From a virus: 64,000 nt of DNA. The translations under genes were made by a program, and so were the position numbers. Shown in pieces: positions 1-9,271 of this stretch. The notes under the pieces were generated by a model. The model worked only from the letters and a program-made list of their open reading frames with translations. It was not told the DNA's origin and did no database searches. Each line of letters opens with the position of its first letter. The first letter of the stretch is position 1. Where the stretch lies: positions 1 through 64,000 of IMG/VR virus record IMGVR_UViG_3300010354_000066; one strand, 5' to 3'.

Positions 1-912
1 CTCTCTCGTACGCTAAAAGAAGCAGCTGAGCCACAACTTCTCGTGACTCCTCTGCTTTCCACTGTTCGCCTCGGTAAGGGGCGTTCTTTGGAGTTCCCAG
101 CAGTCAACGCAATCCAAGCAGCAGAGATTCCAGAAGGACAAGAATATCCAGAGCAAGCACTCGCCTTCGCAAAGCAGGTAGAAGGCAAAGTTTCAAAGAA
201 GGGTGTAAAGTTAGCTTTCACTGAGGAAGTTATCGCTGACTCACTTTGGGACATTGTCGGTCTGCACGTTCGTGCAGCAGGCCGTGCCATGGCTCGCCTA
301 AAGGAGCAAATTGCTCTTAGCCGCTTCAAGGATGCAGCTACTATCGTTTTCGACAACGACAGTGGTTCATATGATGACACAACAGGTTTGGACATTGATG
401 GCGCAGCCAACAAGACAATCACCTGGGATGACATCATTGACATGGCTGCCGTTCTAATGGCTGAAAATCATATTCCAACAGATTTCATTCTTCACCCCCT
501 CATGTGGTCGGTCTTCCTTAAGGATTCGATCTTCCACGCTGGCGGTGCAGCTTCAGCTGTTGGAACTAGCTGGGGTTATCGTCCTCAGTCGGCAGAGGGT
601 GCATTAAACGCAACCGCTCCCATGGGTCTAAACGTACTGGTTTCACCATTCGTTAGCTTCACCGCTAAGAGTGGCGCTACACCAGCCAAGTCAGACCTCT
701 TCTTGATTGATCGTAACGAGGTAGGTACTCTCCTCGTTAAGGATGACATGAGCACAGATCAGTTCGATGATCCTAGCCGTGACCTCCGCTCACTCAAGAT
801 GAAAGAGCGTTACGACATCGTTATGTTGGGTGACGGTGAGGGTATTACAGTCGCTAAGAATGTAAGACTCAGCCGTAACTACGAGGTAATGGTTACCAAC
901 GAAACAGCCTGA
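1..912 (+). CDS. Major capsid protein (HK97 fold), 5' end outside window
   Basis: Forms the icosahedral shell of the phage head. The frame is open from base 1, so the GTG at 43 that could pass for a start is more likely an internal valine: the codons before it (LSRTLKEAAEPQLL) read on smoothly. The visible 303 residues have the layout of HK97-type capsid proteins: a stretch around LGKGRSLEFPAV, a long helix with many charges, the segment DFILHPLMWSVFLKD typical of the P-domain region, and a C-terminal stretch (SLKMKERYDIVMLGDGEGI) leading to the last strand. Arginine is mostly CGT/CGC and codons are richer in G+C than in most downstream genes, as expected for the most abundant virion protein. 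A strong terminator follows 40 nt after the stop. The family call is from sequence character, not from an alignment. Confidence 0.85.
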   Translation, partial: LSRTLKEAAEPQLLVTPLLSTVRLGKGRSLEFPAVNAIQAAEIPEGQEYPEQALAFAKQVEGKVSKKGVKLAFTEEVIADSLWDIVGLHVRAAGRAMARLKEQIALSRFKDAATIVFDNDSGSYDDTTGLDIDGAANKTITWDDIIDMAAVLMAENHIPTDFILHPLMWSVFLKDSIFHAGGAASAVGTSWGYRPQSAEGALNATAPMGLNVLVSPFVSFTAKSGATPAKSDLFLIDRNEVGTLLVKDDMSTDQFDDPSRDLRSLKMKERYDIVMLGDGEGITVAKNVRLSRNYEVMVTNETA

Positions 913-954
913 TAAAACCTTAGGGTTGTTATAGTTACGAATAAGCCCTAAAGC

Positions 955-996
955 TAGGGGACGGTATGAGAAATCTGCCGTCCCCTATGCTTTTAT
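955..996 (+). terminator. Rho-independent terminator after the capsid gene
   Basis: A perfect 10-bp stem (TAGGGGACGG at 955-964 with CCGTCCCCTA at 978-987), a 13-nt loop, then a T-rich tail (TTTTAT). A smaller imperfect hairpin (TTAGGG at 920-925 with CCCTAA at 946-951) stands just upstream. It should end the capsid transcript and lower expression of the fibre genes that follow. Confidence 0.85.
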
Positions 997-1008
997 CTGA
1001 GTAATTTG

Positions 1009-1018
1009 TTACTATTAT
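1009..1018 (+). promoter_or_regulatory. Possible late-promoter -10 element
   Basis: TTACTATTA lies between the capsid terminator and the next gene and resembles TTACTATAA upstream of the sheath gene and of the gene at 60874. The -35 region here is poor, so this is a weak call that rests only on the resemblance and on the position after a terminator. Confidence 0.25.
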
Positions 1019-1046
1019 TTATAGTTTTGATTATGGAGTGTGTTGA

Positions 1047-1820
1047 GTGGCGCTATATTTAATTGATAATGCAACTGTAACTATCAATACAGTAAACATT
1101 AAGTTTGGTAGAACCATAAAAATAGCATCATTAGTTAATGCTAACTTTACTGTACAAACAGATACAGCTACTCCAGTTTCGGTGTCTTCTCCTTTTAGAA
1201 CAATAAATACACTAACTGATTATAATCAAATAAGCAGAACATTAACTCTTTATTGGAACACTGTATTAAGTTCAAATACAGATTATGTTTTAAAGATAAA
1301 TAACTTATTAGACTCATCAGGTTTAACTGTTCCAGAAGAAAGAATAACATTCACTAGCCAGACAAGTTCCGCCACACCCTCAATTCTTCAAGAAACTCAG
1401 GGTACGGTTATTAATGAAGTCTTAATTGAAGATAAGTCTGTTAGGGTAGATATAGAAACTGGATATCAAATATTAGCTAAAAATCCAAATTTCTATATAG
1501 AGTCAACAAATCCTACTAGTGGAGATTTTTATCTTAACAATGATGAAAACAATGGTAGAGTGACAATAACATTCAGTTCACGTCCGGCGTCAAACTTTCT
1601 AACATCTAAATACTTTAAGGCTCAGAGGAAAAAAATCCAAAAGACGCCATCTAGATGGGAAAGTGTTAGTGCGCAAATCTCGCTACACTCTTGGAAACCG
1701 GATGTTTACGTCGACTTTCCATCAACAGATGCAACACCTGTTTATTACACCGAAGATAAAGAATACTTTGAAACAGGATATAAATACAGAGTAATAGTTT
1801 CCGCTGAAGTAGGTATATGA
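1047..1820 (+). CDS. Ig-like structural protein, unknown role
   Basis: A 257-residue protein with GTG start; GGAG lies 9 nt upstream, and no better start is visible. Residues about 20-105 look like a bacterial Ig-like (SbsA-type) domain: alternating strands, then NTDYVLKINNLLDSSG and a closing TFTS, the usual pattern of that fold. The C-terminal half is also mostly beta. It lies directly behind the capsid terminator and overlaps the next gene by 4 nt (ATGA), so the two are probably translated together. A head decoration or head-fibre attachment role is an inference from position. It carries several ATP/SSP tripeptides (TATPV, SATPS, DATPV), a feature that is far stronger in the protein at 42171. 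Confidence 0.55.
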   Translation: MALYLIDNATVTINTVNIKFGRTIKIASLVNANFTVQTDTATPVSVSSPFRTINTLTDYNQISRTLTLYWNTVLSSNTDYVLKINNLLDSSGLTVPEERITFTSQTSSATPSILQETQGTVINEVLIEDKSVRVDIETGYQILAKNPNFYIESTNPTSGDFYLNNDENNGRVTITFSSRPASNFLTSKYFKAQRKKIQKTPSRWESVSAQISLHSWKPDVYVDFPSTDATPVYYTEDKEYFETGYKYRVIVSAEVGI

Positions 1821-2230
1821 TGTCAAATGCTCTCTACGCTAAAGCTAAAGAAGCTCTTCTTGAGGGCCTATTAGATTTAACTGATGACACTCTAAAAATA
1901 TGTTTAGTAAAAAGTACATATACAGTAAATCTATCAGATCACCAATATTTGTCAGACATAGGAAGTTCTAACATTGCTGCGACTAGCACTTCTTTGTTAG
2001 GTAAAACCACTAGTAATGGCATCTTTGATGCGGAGAATATTACCATAGAAGATTATGGTACAAGTGGTTTTAATTATGTAGTCTTATTTAAAGACACTGG
2101 ATTAGCATCTACATCCAGATTAATAGCTTATATAGATACAGCAGATGGTTTACCAGTTTCATCTAGTTCTTCAGCAATATCAATTACTATAAACTGGAGT
2201 AATGCAATTAATAAAATATTTACACTATAG
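1817..2230 (+). CDS. Conserved small phage structural protein
   Basis: A 137-residue protein whose pattern is common in tailed phages, especially those of actinobacteria, usually without an assigned function: an N-terminal helix ending in LLDLTDDTLKICLVKS, a middle with GKTTSNGIFDAENITIED, and a C-terminal YIDTADGLPVSSSSSAISITINW. The likely fold is a small beta-sandwich or beta-roll. ATG codons occur at 1817 and 1820; the first overlaps the previous stop (ATGA), which suggests coupled translation. It lies between an Ig-like protein and fibre-type proteins, so it may belong to the same surface structure. Real gene; function not known. Confidence 0.6.
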   Translation: MMSNALYAKAKEALLEGLLDLTDDTLKICLVKSTYTVNLSDHQYLSDIGSSNIAATSTSLLGKTTSNGIFDAENITIEDYGTSGFNYVVLFKDTGLASTSRLIAYIDTADGLPVSSSSSAISITINWSNAINKIFTL

Positions 2231-2238
2231 GAATATAT

Positions 2239-2577
2239 ATGTCTACACAGTATCCTGCATCCTTGGACAATTTTGTTAATCCAACTGCAACAGATAAGCT
2301 AAATTCTGTCTCAGTTCCACACCATCAACAGCACACCGACTTAAACGACGCTGTTGAGGCAATACAAACGGTTCTCGGTTTATCGCCAGCTGGATCTCAT
2401 TTAACTGTAAAAGATAGAATAATAGCAGTAGAATCAGCAATAGATGATCAATCTGTTTTAAATGGTTTAACAGATGTTACTATAGGTTTAGCTGCTAGTG
2501 GCGATGTTTTACGCTATAACGGCACTGCATGGGTTAATTATAGCGAAGAAAATCTTGTAGATGGAGGAAACTTTTAA
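2239..2577 (+). CDS. Small fibre-associated protein
   Basis: A 112-residue protein. The N-terminal half ([19 protein letters not shown], then [16 protein letters not shown]) is a recurring head of fibre proteins in large phages and is probably a trimerising coiled coil. The end ([14 protein letters not shown]) is a motif that elsewhere occurs within long fibre proteins. It stops 2 nt before the repeat fibre gene at 2580, and the two may act as one fibre made from two chains. No enzyme motif is visible. Confidence 0.55.
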   Translation: MSTQYPASLDNFVNPTATDKLNSVSVPHHQQHTDLNDAVEAIQTVLGLSPAGSHLTVKDRIIAVESAIDDQSVLNGLTDVTIGLAASGDVLRYNGTAWVNYSEENLVDGGNF

Positions 2578-2579
2578 AA

Positions 2580-4937
2580 ATGGCTAATACAATTAGAATT
2601 AAAAGAAGGGCGTCTGGTTCATCTGGTGCACCTAGTAGTCTAGAAAACGCAGAACTGGCGTTTAATGAAGTTGATAATACACTTTATTATGGAAAAGGAA
2701 CAGGTGGTGCTGGAGGTACCGCTTCGACCGTTGAAGCTATAGCTGGTTCTGGTGCATTCGCCACTCTTTCTACAGAACAGACAATCAGTGGTAATAAAAC
2801 ATTCTCTGGAACTGTTGCACTTGGTTCAAGCGCAACAGCATCAACACAAACAGCAGGAGATAATAGTACAAAAGTTGCTACTACAGCCTATGTAGATAGT
2901 GCAGTGACTACTGCATCGTATAGCTTTACTTTAGCTGGAGATTCTGGTACATCACAAGAAATTGTAGATGCAGAGACAGTAACAATTTCAGGTGGAACAG
3001 GTCTTTCTTCTGTTGCTAGTAATACAAATACACTAACAATTAACCTGGACAATACCAGTGTTACTGCTGGCTCTTATGGTTCAGCCACAGAAATTCCAAC
3101 TTTTACAGTAGATGCACAGGGGCGCTTAACAGCAGCTGGAACAGCATCTATATCAACCTCATTAACTGTTGGTGCAGATAGTGGTACAGCTGATTCTGTC
3201 GCTTTAGGCACAGATACTCTAACATTTACTGGTGGAACTGGTATCGATACAGCTGTAACAAATAATACGATTACAGTAAATATCGATAGCACTGTAGCCA
3301 CTTTAACTGGTACTCAAACTTTAACAAATAAAACTATAGATGTAGCCACAGGAACTGGAAACGTTTTTCAGATTCAAGGTAACTCTATTACTTCATATGT
3401 TGGTTCTGGCGCTAATGTAGTCCTTTCATCCAGTCCAACCATTACAAACCTTTATACCACTGGTACTGGTATGCACTTCACTGGTTCTACATCTGGAACA
3501 ACCAATGTTATTGCTAGTGCAACCGCATCAGGAATTCTAACATTACCTGCTGCAACTGACACTCTCGTCGGTAAAGCAACAACTGATACATTAACTAATA
3601 AGACAATTAGTGGTTCAAATAACACAATTACAAATATTGGAAATGGTTCACTTACAAATTCATCTATAACAATTGGTACAACTTCAACAGCACTTGGAGC
3701 TACTAGCAACACTTTAGCTGGACTACAACAGCTAGATGTTGATAATATTAGAATAGATGGAAATACAATTTCTGCAACAGATACAAACGGTGGAATTTCA
3801 TTAGATCCAAACGGAACAGGTCACATTTCTGTTAATAGTGCAAGAATAGAAAATCTTGCAAATCCAGAAAATCCACAAGACGCTGCAACAAAAGCTTATG
3901 TAGATTCAGCTACTCAAGGGCTACACATTCACGCCACCGTTAAGGCAGCAACTGGAGCTACTTTAGCTAGCATAACTGGCGGTTCAGTTACATACGATAA
4001 TGGAACCAATGGGGTTGGAGCTACTCTTACTCTAGGCACAGCTTTGACATCTTTAGATAATTATAATCTCCAGAATGGAGATAGAATTCTTGTTAAGAAT
4101 CAAGCAACCGCAGCACATAACGGTATTTATATATGGGCAACAGGCGGAACAGTATTAACAAGAGCTACTGACTTTGATACAGCAACAGAAATTGCTGGTG
4201 GAGACTTTGTTTTTGTTGATAGTGGTGATAACTATGGTAATACTGGCTGGGTTACTGCAGACGAAGTTGGGACTGTTGGAACAGACGCAGTAAACTGGAT
4301 TCAGTTCTCTGGCGCAGGAACATACCTCGCCGGAAGTGGATTAGTATTAGATGGTTCTACATTTAATATTAATTTAGCTTCGAACAGCGGACTACTTATA
4401 ACTTCAGATGAACTACAGGTAAATAGTGCAATCGCCGGAAATGGTTTAACATTTTCAAATGGTGTTATTGCAATTGGTGGTACCTCAGATAGAATAAGCG
4501 TTACATCAGACGCAATAGATATTGCATCAACATACGCTGGACAGTCAAGTATCACGACACTGGGTACAATTACTACTGGTACATGGAATGGTACAACCAT
4601 TGCTATAGCAAATGGTGGAACCGGAGCAACAGATGCATCAACAGCTAGATCAAATCTAGGTTTGGTAATCGGAACAGATGTTCAGGCTTACGATGCAGAG
4701 CTTGCTGCAATAGCAGGTCTTACATCGGCAACTGATAAATTGCCATACTTCACTGGAACTGGAACAGCAGCTCTTGCCACATTTACCTCCTTTGGTCGGT
4801 CACTAGTAGATGACGCTGACGCTTCGACAGCTAGAACAACATTAGGTTTGGGAACAATAGCTACACAAAATTCAAACAATGTGTCTATTACTGGTGGAAG
4901 CATAGATAACGTTACAATAGATGGCGGTTCTTTCTAA
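2580..4937 (+). CDS. Repeat-rich phage fibre protein
   Basis: A 785-residue protein rich in Thr, Ser, Gly, Ala and Asn with almost no Cys. The first 50 residues ([12 protein letters not shown], then [20 protein letters not shown]) form the usual anchor of long fibres in environmental phages. Two TKxAYVD-type segments follow (about residues 98 and 435), internal beta repeats with LTNKTI motifs, a segment on being 'in or out of' strands around [11 protein letters not shown], and a C-terminus with two STARxxLGL repeats and a terminal [17 protein letters not shown]. These are hallmarks of trimeric beta-structured fibres. Because the gene lies in the head module rather than with the baseplate genes, it could be a head or neck fibre. 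Several reverse-strand open frames inside it are products of its repetitive codons. Confidence 0.75.
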   Translation: MANTIRIKRRASGSSGAPSSLENAELAFNEVDNTLYYGKGTGGAGGTASTVEAIAGSGAFATLSTEQTISGNKTFSGTVALGSSATASTQTAGDNSTKVATTAYVDSAVTTASYSFTLAGDSGTSQEIVDAETVTISGGTGLSSVASNTNTLTINLDNTSVTAGSYGSATEIPTFTVDAQGRLTAAGTASISTSLTVGADSGTADSVALGTDTLTFTGGTGIDTAVTNNTITVNIDSTVATLTGTQTLTNKTIDVATGTGNVFQIQGNSITSYVGSGANVVLSSSPTITNLYTTGTGMHFTGSTSGTTNVIASATASGILTLPAATDTLVGKATTDTLTNKTISGSNNTITNIGNGSLTNSSITIGTTSTALGATSNTLAGLQQLDVDNIRIDGNTISATDTNGGISLDPNGTGHISVNSARIENLANPENPQDAATKAYVDSATQGLHIHATVKAATGATLASITGGSVTYDNGTNGVGATLTLGTALTSLDNYNLQNGDRILVKNQATAAHNGIYIWATGGTVLTRATDFDTATEIAGGDFVFVDSGDNYGNTGWVTADEVGTVGTDAVNWIQFSGAGTYLAGSGLVLDGSTFNINLASNSGLLITSDELQVNSAIAGNGLTFSNGVIAIGGTSDRISVTSDAIDIASTYAGQSSITTLGTITTGTWNGTTIAIANGGTGATDASTARSNLGLVIGTDVQAYDAELAAIAGLTSATDKLPYFTGTGTAALATFTSFGRSLVDDADASTARTTLGLGTIATQNSNNVSITGGSIDNVTIDGGSF
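2925..3300 (+). repeat. Tandem beta-repeat inside the fibre gene
   Basis: Two diverged protein repeats: one begins [14 protein letters not shown] (from 2925) and the second [14 protein letters not shown] (from 3162). Each runs on into TxTxxGGTGxxxxxxNNTxTxN-type text. The DNA copies are diverged, so this is an old protein-level duplication. Confidence 0.6.
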
Positions 4938-4952
4938 TAGAGAGATACTTAG

Positions 4953-5330
4953 ATGATTTATAATGGAGAAATTAATTACAATGAACCTTATTTCCAATAT
5001 AATGGAATAAGGGTAGTAGCTCCAGAATCATTCGGCCCAACAGCTGTACTTAATAATCCTAAAATATTAGGTGTATTATTAATATCTCCAGAAAGCATTA
5101 ATTCTACACTTGTATTTGTAAGTACTCACAATATAGTTTCCTCTACTGGATTAGTTGATATCACTAATTCAACTTCATCAATGAGTTTTAGTACATTAAA
5201 TAATCAAGAGGGTTTTATTGTATTCAATGTCTTGGAAGATGACGCGTTTGCTATATCTCAAGCAGAGACAATTATTTTAAGTGAAAATTCAGCTGGCACT
5301 GTAGACGTTACTATAATACCAACTGCTTAA
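4953..5330 (+). CDS. Small structural protein, unknown
   Basis: A 125-residue protein beginning MIYNGEINYNEPYFQYNG, an opening seen in small virion proteins beside fibre genes in actinobacterial phages. The rest is strand-forming (KILGVLLISPESINSTLVFVS and onward) and looks like a beta-sandwich with no charged active site. It is 15 nt downstream of the repeat fibre gene and 15 nt upstream of the neck gene. It may be a fibre adaptor or decoration protein; this is a guess from neighbours. Confidence 0.45.
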   Translation: MIYNGEINYNEPYFQYNGIRVVAPESFGPTAVLNNPKILGVLLISPESINSTLVFVSTHNIVSSTGLVDITNSTSSMSFSTLNNQEGFIVFNVLEDDAFAISQAETIILSENSAGTVDVTIIPTA

Positions 5331-5344
5331 GATAGAGGTTAAAT

Positions 5345-6232
5345 ATGTCTACAGAAAAAATATTGGTTAATGATACAGTAAGAATTCGGGTTAAGTTTGT
5401 AGATACAGATCCCACAACTGGCGAACAAGTTGATATATATCCAGCCGCTGTAAATGTTAAGATATATGACTCTGACAATAACCAGCTCATATCTGAAAGC
5501 GCGGAAGAATCAACACCATCTGTATGGTACTATGATTATACGCCAACATCAGCTGATACATACAGTGTCAAATTTACTGGAACATTAGATTCTGGAAATA
5601 ATGTAATAGTTCAGCAAAAATTATATGTTTCTTCTTTAGAAGAAGAATTTAAGCCAACAGTTATATTAAAAACAGAAGAAATTATAGCTTTTGCGCCTGA
5701 CGTTGATCCACTATACCTTGATCCAGAGTCGCTCATTCCTTATTTTCCAGACGCCTCCCTGCTTGAAATAGGAGAGATAATACACAATTATTCTAATGAA
5801 GTTAAGGCTTTATATAATCTGTTAGATGAAGAAGATGGCAGTAACCTATCTTTTACAGTTTTAGAATACATCAAAGCTGCTACTGCATGTGAATTAAGTA
5901 GAACATATGGATTTGGTGGAGATGACGAAGTATCGGTAAGATTGGGTGATCTATCGATCATGAATAGATCAATACCAAGAAATAAGGTAACAAGAGACAA
6001 TGCCACAACCTGGTGTCAAATAGCGGCGTCATTGAGAAAAGAAATATTAGCAGGTAAGGTCGGTCCAAAAGGCTTTCAACCTAAGAGTCTTCCAGGACTG
6101 TCTATCTATGATAGCAAGCTAAATGATAAAATTGTTTATCCTTCCGGGAGAGAACTTTACGATCCCAATGGAACAACAACATCACTAAATGATGACCCGA
6201 TGCCTAAGAGAGGGTTCAAGAAGTATGATTGA
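5345..6232 (+). CDS. Neck/connector protein with N-terminal Ig-like domain
   Basis: A 295-residue protein in two parts. Residues 1-105 look like an Ig-like beta-sandwich (NDTVRIRVKFVDTD, then VWYYDYTPTSADTYSVKFTG) similar in pattern to the N-terminus of the sheath-like protein at 6598. Residues about 125-240 are helical (LLEIGEIIHNYSNEVKALYN, then FTVLEYIKAATACELSRTYG and ITSL-type helices with ATTWCQIAASLRKEIL), the build of adaptor proteins that dock under the portal. The C-terminus is Pro/Asp-rich and probably flexible. It overlaps the next gene by 8 nt. The connector role is inferred from fold pattern and from its place between head and tail genes. Confidence 0.5.
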   Translation: MSTEKILVNDTVRIRVKFVDTDPTTGEQVDIYPAAVNVKIYDSDNNQLISESAEESTPSVWYYDYTPTSADTYSVKFTGTLDSGNNVIVQQKLYVSSLEEEFKPTVILKTEEIIAFAPDVDPLYLDPESLIPYFPDASLLEIGEIIHNYSNEVKALYNLLDEEDGSNLSFTVLEYIKAATACELSRTYGFGGDDEVSVRLGDLSIMNRSIPRNKVTRDNATTWCQIAASLRKEILAGKVGPKGFQPKSLPGLSIYDSKLNDKIVYPSGRELYDPNGTTTSLNDDPMPKRGFKKYD

Positions 6233-6596
6233 TATTAGAAGATCATTTAAGAAAATACTTCGTGAATGGGGTCATGACGTTTATGTTCAAAGAATATTGG
6301 CTAATGGCAACCACGCTAATCAATTTGAAAGAGTGACCACCAGACAGGTAGGTCAATCAGGAACATCAAACGCCAACGCTTCTCAAGAATTTCCAGAAGG
6401 TCTTTACACTAATTATGACGCCGTTTATTATTTTGAGGATCACATATATCCCAAAGAAGGAGATAGAATATACGAAAACTTCTCCTTAAAAGCATCTAAG
6501 AATTACACCTTATTTAGAATAGACGCAGTTACAGCAGTAAGGGGTCGTCAGGGGAAAATTAATTATTGGGTAGTTGGCGCTACAAGAGAGAAGTAA
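6225..6596 (+). CDS. Head-closure/neck protein
   Basis: I place the start at the ATG at 6225 (MIDIRRSFKKILREWGHDVY), giving 123 residues. It overlaps the stop of the upstream neck gene by 8 nt, which fits coupled translation; an upstream in-frame ATG at 6189 would add residues that overlap the neck gene further. An N-terminal amphipathic helix is followed by a beta-rich body (AVYYFEDHIYPKEGDRIYEN, then YTLFRIDAVTAVRG, NYWVVGATRE). This matches small head-completion or stopper proteins, which are beta-barrels of about 100-130 residues. No catalytic motif is visible; the assignment leans on size, fold pattern and location. Confidence 0.45.
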   Translation: MIDIRRSFKKILREWGHDVYVQRILANGNHANQFERVTTRQVGQSGTSNANASQEFPEGLYTNYDAVYYFEDHIYPKEGDRIYENFSLKASKNYTLFRIDAVTAVRGRQGKINYWVVGATREK

Positions 6597-6597
6597 T

Positions 6598-8193
6598 ATG
6601 TTAGTTTTAACTAAGGGACAATCCGCTCAGTTCAAATTCATATTTACAGATTATGATGGAAGTATATACGATCCAGCAGGATTAGCTACCCCAGTAGATG
6701 TAGTAGTATATGTTTTGAGAGGTGAGTCCGCAGGTGGCGCACTAATAGATGGGCCATACTCTCTTTTGAATCAGGATCCAGAAGAAACTGGAAATAGAAT
6801 AGAACGAATTTCTGCTGGAGAATATACTTTTCATTACACAGTTCCTCAAAGTTTATTTGAATATAAATATTCAGTAATAGCAAGAACATCTTCTGAGGTA
6901 CAAACAATTAATGTAGCCTCACCTTTTCAGGTAAAAGCTGGAACATCTTCACTATCTCCAACTTCAGTTGTTGCTCCTAAATCTGGTATTATAAATTATA
7001 ATCCAACATATGAGCAATTAAATAGATCTAATACAAATACGATACTTTTAGTAGGCCACGCAGATGGAATAGAATTAAATTTTCCAGTAAAAATAAATTC
7101 CATTCAGCACGCAATTGATCTGTTAAATGGAAATATTAATAGCCCATTATTAAGAGGTGTATTAGACGCATACTCTTGTGGAGCTAGAGACATTATGATA
7201 TGCGCTGCTGCGCCAATGATAGAGTATGTAGATAAATACGATAATCGATTAATAGAAACAACTTTATTTAGTTTAAATGATGCAACCCCCAGTTCTCAAA
7301 ACTTTTACGAGAGATATTATGATCGGTTAGCAGAAACCTATGAATCTATTATCAATTTAGATTTTATAGACATAATAGTTCCACTAGAAACGTCTATTAT
7401 AAATACTGGAGATGTTGATTTCATTATACAGTTAGCAGATTATCTAGATAATTTTCATAATACAACAGGAAATGTTCAGATGGGAATTATTGGCTCTCGT
7501 TCAAACGGAATAAAATCATCAGATATAGATCTTTTAAAAGAAGATTATATTTTTACAGATAAACTCACTCAGTACGCTTACGGTACTCAAATAATTTCTG
7601 ATAAAGGAAGATATGTTATTCCAGTTTATGGAGAACTTGTTTTTCAGCATCCTCAACTTAAGGTTAGTTATACCTCAACTGCTGCTACCGCTGTTGCTGG
7701 AATGTTAGCATCGGCAAGCTTAAATAAGTCTTTAATAAGAACAAGAATTCCCGGAGCAATGTCTTTATATGGAGCTGATTTAACTTTCTCAGAGTATGAG
7801 CAATTAGAACAGCTTGGTATCAATACTCTATACAGAGGAAAGAAGACAAGAAGAGCAGTTCCATTTGAAGTATATTTAACCAATGAATACACAATGGCTA
7901 GTCCAGATTCTGTTTTTTCAAAAACTGCGCAGATGAGATTAGTTTCTTTAGTCGTTAGTGAAGTAAAAGGTATATGTTTGTCAAATTTTGACATGATTAA
8001 TTATGACAGAATAATTTCTGACACTAAACTATTCTTATTGAGTTTAAAGAATAAAAATATAATTATAGATTTTTCACTTGGAATAGACACTAGTGAAATA
8101 AATTCAGGAAAATTAATATTTGAAATTGAACTAATTTCTTCTCTTGGATTAAAGAGGGTAAACTTTAGTTTAGCAGCAGGACCCGGAGCATAA
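6598..8193 (+). CDS. Second tail-sheath-like protein with N-terminal Ig-like domain
   Basis: The start chosen is ATG 6598, just after the previous stop and behind AGAGAAG; an in-frame ATG at 6574 would overlap the upstream gene. The product is 531 residues. Residues 1-110 resemble the Ig-like N-terminus of the neck protein at 5345 (GQSAQFKFIFTDYDGSIYDP, then YTFHYTVPQ). From about 140 on it has the pattern of tail-sheath proteins: NTILLVGHADG, then SIQHAIDLLNG, a domain with DIMICAAAP, a long helix and IVPLETSI, then TSTAATAVAGMLASAS, the usual sheath step where residues line up against the tube, and a C-terminal FEIELISSLGLKRVNFSL strand. The main sheath gene is at 9272, so this copy may cap the sheath at the neck or form a collar. 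The role is inferred; the family call is firmer. Confidence 0.65.
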   Translation: MLVLTKGQSAQFKFIFTDYDGSIYDPAGLATPVDVVVYVLRGESAGGALIDGPYSLLNQDPEETGNRIERISAGEYTFHYTVPQSLFEYKYSVIARTSSEVQTINVASPFQVKAGTSSLSPTSVVAPKSGIINYNPTYEQLNRSNTNTILLVGHADGIELNFPVKINSIQHAIDLLNGNINSPLLRGVLDAYSCGARDIMICAAAPMIEYVDKYDNRLIETTLFSLNDATPSSQNFYERYYDRLAETYESIINLDFIDIIVPLETSIINTGDVDFIIQLADYLDNFHNTTGNVQMGIIGSRSNGIKSSDIDLLKEDYIFTDKLTQYAYGTQIISDKGRYVIPVYGELVFQHPQLKVSYTSTAATAVAGMLASASLNKSLIRTRIPGAMSLYGADLTFSEYEQLEQLGINTLYRGKKTRRAVPFEVYLTNEYTMASPDSVFSKTAQMRLVSLVVSEVKGICLSNFDMINYDRIISDTKLFLLSLKNKNIIIDFSLGIDTSEINSGKLIFEIELISSLGLKRVNFSLAAGPGA

Positions 8194-8194
8194 A

Positions 8195-9157
8195 ATGGTT
8201 TATATAAACAGAGGCTTTCCCACTTATCAAACTCACTTCTATGGTGTTCAAAGACAGTTTGGAGTCGAATCATTGCAAGCTCCCGGTTATAGAAGAGTAG
8301 ATGAAGATGGAATTGAAGAAATCTATTCTGGTAATTTAACATACTTAGAATTTATTAGTTTAGTTAAAAAACTATGGGAAGATTCAAATCCATTAATACC
8401 CATTTTGCCAATGTCAATAAATCGTGAGTCAAGCGTTTCTTATCAAGACTCAACAAATGTTTGGCAAGCAAAGACACTAGGAGATGGAGACTTATATTCT
8501 CAGGGTTCAACATCTGGAGTCGGATTTAATTCATCATCAGGTGTGTCAGATATTTCTTCCGCACCAAATGATACCGTTCCAAATATTGGTGAATATCCAG
8601 CAATAATTGGATATCACCTAGAGTTAAGAAAATCTCATACAACAGAACCAAAACCAAGAATGAGACAAAATATTGTTAGTTCAGCTAATAATCATTACAC
8701 AATTTATGGCCAAAGATTTCAAAATGTAATTGGCTTTACTGTAATGGCTAAAGTTGGAACTTTTCAGGGATTTAATGGAGAAACAACAACAAGAGACGAT
8801 CTAGATGCTGCAGTTTTGTGTGATCAGATTATTGAGGCATTTGAAGATTTTATGATTGAGTATACTCCAATATTTAAAGCAGCTGGAGCATCGGAGTTAT
8901 TCTATTCTAGAAGATTGGCTGACTCAGAAATTAATAGAGCTGGAAGTGACATACACAAAAGAACTGTTACATATATGTTAACAACAGAAAAGACGTATGC
9001 AATTAAGAATGAAAGAATAGAGTCGATAGCTGTAGACGCAAGAATGTGGATGGCATATGAACGAGATCTATTAAGAAATCAATTGGCTACACCAAATATT
9101 GAAGGAACAACTGGAAATATAGTTGATCTATTCCAAAATGCAACACCCAATACATAA
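8195..9157 (+). CDS. Probable tail terminator/completion protein
   Basis: A 320-residue protein starting one base after the stop of the sheath-like gene. The central part is poorly ordered (Ser/Gly/Asn-rich, about residues 85-130). Residues about 170-290 carry FTVMAKVG, then DLDAAVLCDQIIEAFEDFMIE, a helix, then SELFYSRRLADSEINRAG and TVTYMLTTEKTYAI: a helix packed on a sheet ending in a pair of strands, the pattern of tail-terminator proteins that cap the tube before head joining. The C-terminus holds two ATPN tripeptides. It is the last gene before a promoter region and the main sheath gene. The terminator role is an inference from pattern and order. Confidence 0.45.
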   Translation: MVYINRGFPTYQTHFYGVQRQFGVESLQAPGYRRVDEDGIEEIYSGNLTYLEFISLVKKLWEDSNPLIPILPMSINRESSVSYQDSTNVWQAKTLGDGDLYSQGSTSGVGFNSSSGVSDISSAPNDTVPNIGEYPAIIGYHLELRKSHTTEPKPRMRQNIVSSANNHYTIYGQRFQNVIGFTVMAKVGTFQGFNGETTTRDDLDAAVLCDQIIEAFEDFMIEYTPIFKAAGASELFYSRRLADSEINRAGSDIHKRTVTYMLTTEKTYAIKNERIESIAVDARMWMAYERDLLRNQLATPNIEGTTGNIVDLFQNATPNT

Positions 9158-9197
9158 AAGCCTATATATTCTGAAGATAGTCAATTTAAGTATGTAG

Positions 9198-9227
9198 TTG
9201 TTTTTATAACTTAGGTGTTACTATAAA
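9198..9227 (+). promoter_or_regulatory. Promoter for the sheath gene
   Basis: TTGTTT at 9198-9203, an 18-nt spacer and TATAAA at 9222-9227 preceded by GTTAC, within the 114-nt gap before the sheath gene. TTACTATAA recurs 60835-60843, upstream of another strongly translated gene, and nearly so at 1009-1017. GGAGG stands at 9255-9259 for the sheath start. The location before one of the most abundant tail proteins makes a late promoter likely. Confidence 0.5.
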
Positions 9228-9271
9228 GAAAGATTCAAATACGTCTTTTAATTTGGAGGATAAAATACAAC

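Noticed and set aside
43-45. GTG as start of the capsid gene
   Set aside because: The frame is open from base 1 and the upstream codons read as capsid sequence; the start is outside the window.
3074-4903. Reverse-strand open frames in the repeat fibre gene
   Set aside because: They are rich in Val/Pro/Ser as mirrored Thr/Gly/Asn repeat codons, have no ribosome sites and overlap a clear + strand gene.
7668-8342. Reverse-strand open frames opposite the sheath-like and terminator genes
   Set aside because: No start signals, and they oppose well-supported + strand proteins in a window where all genes are +.
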